From positions 1-6,204 of the forward strand of contig CAAGLP010000100.1 of NCBI GenBank assembly GCA_900770805.1: 6,204 bases of DNA, read 5' to 3'. Below the pieces are notes generated by a model. That model was not told the DNA's origin. It saw only the letters and a list, made by a program, of their open reading frames with translations, and searched no databases. Source of the stretch: an uncultured Paraprevotella sp. GTDB lineage: Bacteria > Bacteroidota > Bacteroidia > Bacteroidales > Bacteroidaceae. Shown here piece by piece: positions 5,912 to 6,204 of this stretch (position 1 is its first letter; each line of letters opens with the position of its first letter). Made by a program: the position numbers and the translations under genes.

Positions 5912-6204
5912 ATGAGAAAGCACATTGTAGCAGGTAACTGGAAGATGAACAAGAGCCTGCAGGAAGGTGTAGCATTGGCTACTGAGTTGAAGGACATGTT
6001 GGCTGCACAGAAGCCCAATTGCGAGGTTATCATCGGTACTCCCTTCATCCACTTGGCTACCGTTAGCGAGTTGCTGAAGGATAGCGTTATCGCTGTTAGC
6101 GCAGAGAACTGTGCCGACAAGGAGAGCGGTGCATACACTGGCGAGGTTAGCGCTTCTATGGTAAAGAGCACTGGTGCTGAGTATGTTATCCTCGGTCACT
6201 CTGA
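5912..6204 (+). CDS. tpiA: Triosephosphate isomerase, N-terminal part (cut by window end)
   Basis: TpiA interconverts dihydroxyacetone phosphate and glyceraldehyde 3-phosphate in glycolysis and gluconeogenesis, in the cytoplasm. The first 97 residues are present. They start with MRKHIVAGNWKMN, which includes the substrate-binding Asn9 and catalytic Lys11. They end in YVILGHS, which carries the catalytic electrophile His96. The region near 63-77 (SAENCADKESGAYTG) is the conserved TIM-barrel segment usually seen as AQN...GAFTGE. The catalytic Glu and the phosphate-binding loop lie beyond the window. The ATG follows an A-rich 24-bp leader with no Shine-Dalgarno. Codon choice differs from the gene before it: of six Ile codons five are ATC and none is ATA, as expected for a highly expressed gene. 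A separate promoter inside the preceding gene is possible, but I could not identify one. Confidence 0.97.
   Translation, partial: MRKHIVAGNWKMNKSLQEGVALATELKDMLAAQKPNCEVIIGTPFIHLATVSELLKDSVIAVSAENCADKESGAYTGEVSASMVKSTGAEYVILGHS

Overview
The window looks like ordinary chromosome from a member of the order Bacteroidales, most likely the Prevotella/Segatella group. Three things suggest this. The encoded proteins read like Bacteroidales versions of their families: a 154-residue Ndk, an M23 peptidase with one C-terminal LysM, a duplicated DUF1599 protein, and a DoxX-like protein next to tpiA. One promoter matches the Bacteroidetes -33/-7 pattern (GTTG, 19 bp, TATCTTTG). Start codons lack convincing Shine-Dalgarno sequences. 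The genus assignment is inference.

All genes are on the + strand. Bases 2-160 hold the end of a DJ-1/PfpI family protein. Bases 217-2319 encode the complete branch-migration helicase RecG. Bases 2514-2978 encode nucleoside diphosphate kinase (ndk) behind a clear promoter. Bases 3044-4027 encode a secreted M23 peptidase with a LysM domain, and a strong hairpin at 4108-4139 probably ends that unit. Bases 4183-4728 encode a DUF1599 protein made of two copies of the same domain. It overlaps by 11 bp a six-helix membrane protein (4718-5887) that combines a DoxX/MauE-like core with a thioredoxin-like periplasmic domain. The window ends inside tpiA (from 5912).

The likely transcription units are: the end of an upstream unit with the DJ-1 gene; recG; ndk with the peptidase gene, from the 2429-2459 promoter to the 4108-4139 terminator; and the DUF1599 gene, the membrane protein gene and tpiA. 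The genes cover DNA repair, nucleotide balance, cell-wall turnover and glycolysis, so this is core genome. I see no mobile element, CRISPR array, rRNA or tRNA, and no defence system.

The least understood part is the DUF1599/DoxX-like pair upstream of tpiA. The intergenic regions carry several inverted repeats, some able to form mutually exclusive hairpins. I found no convincing new system beyond these.
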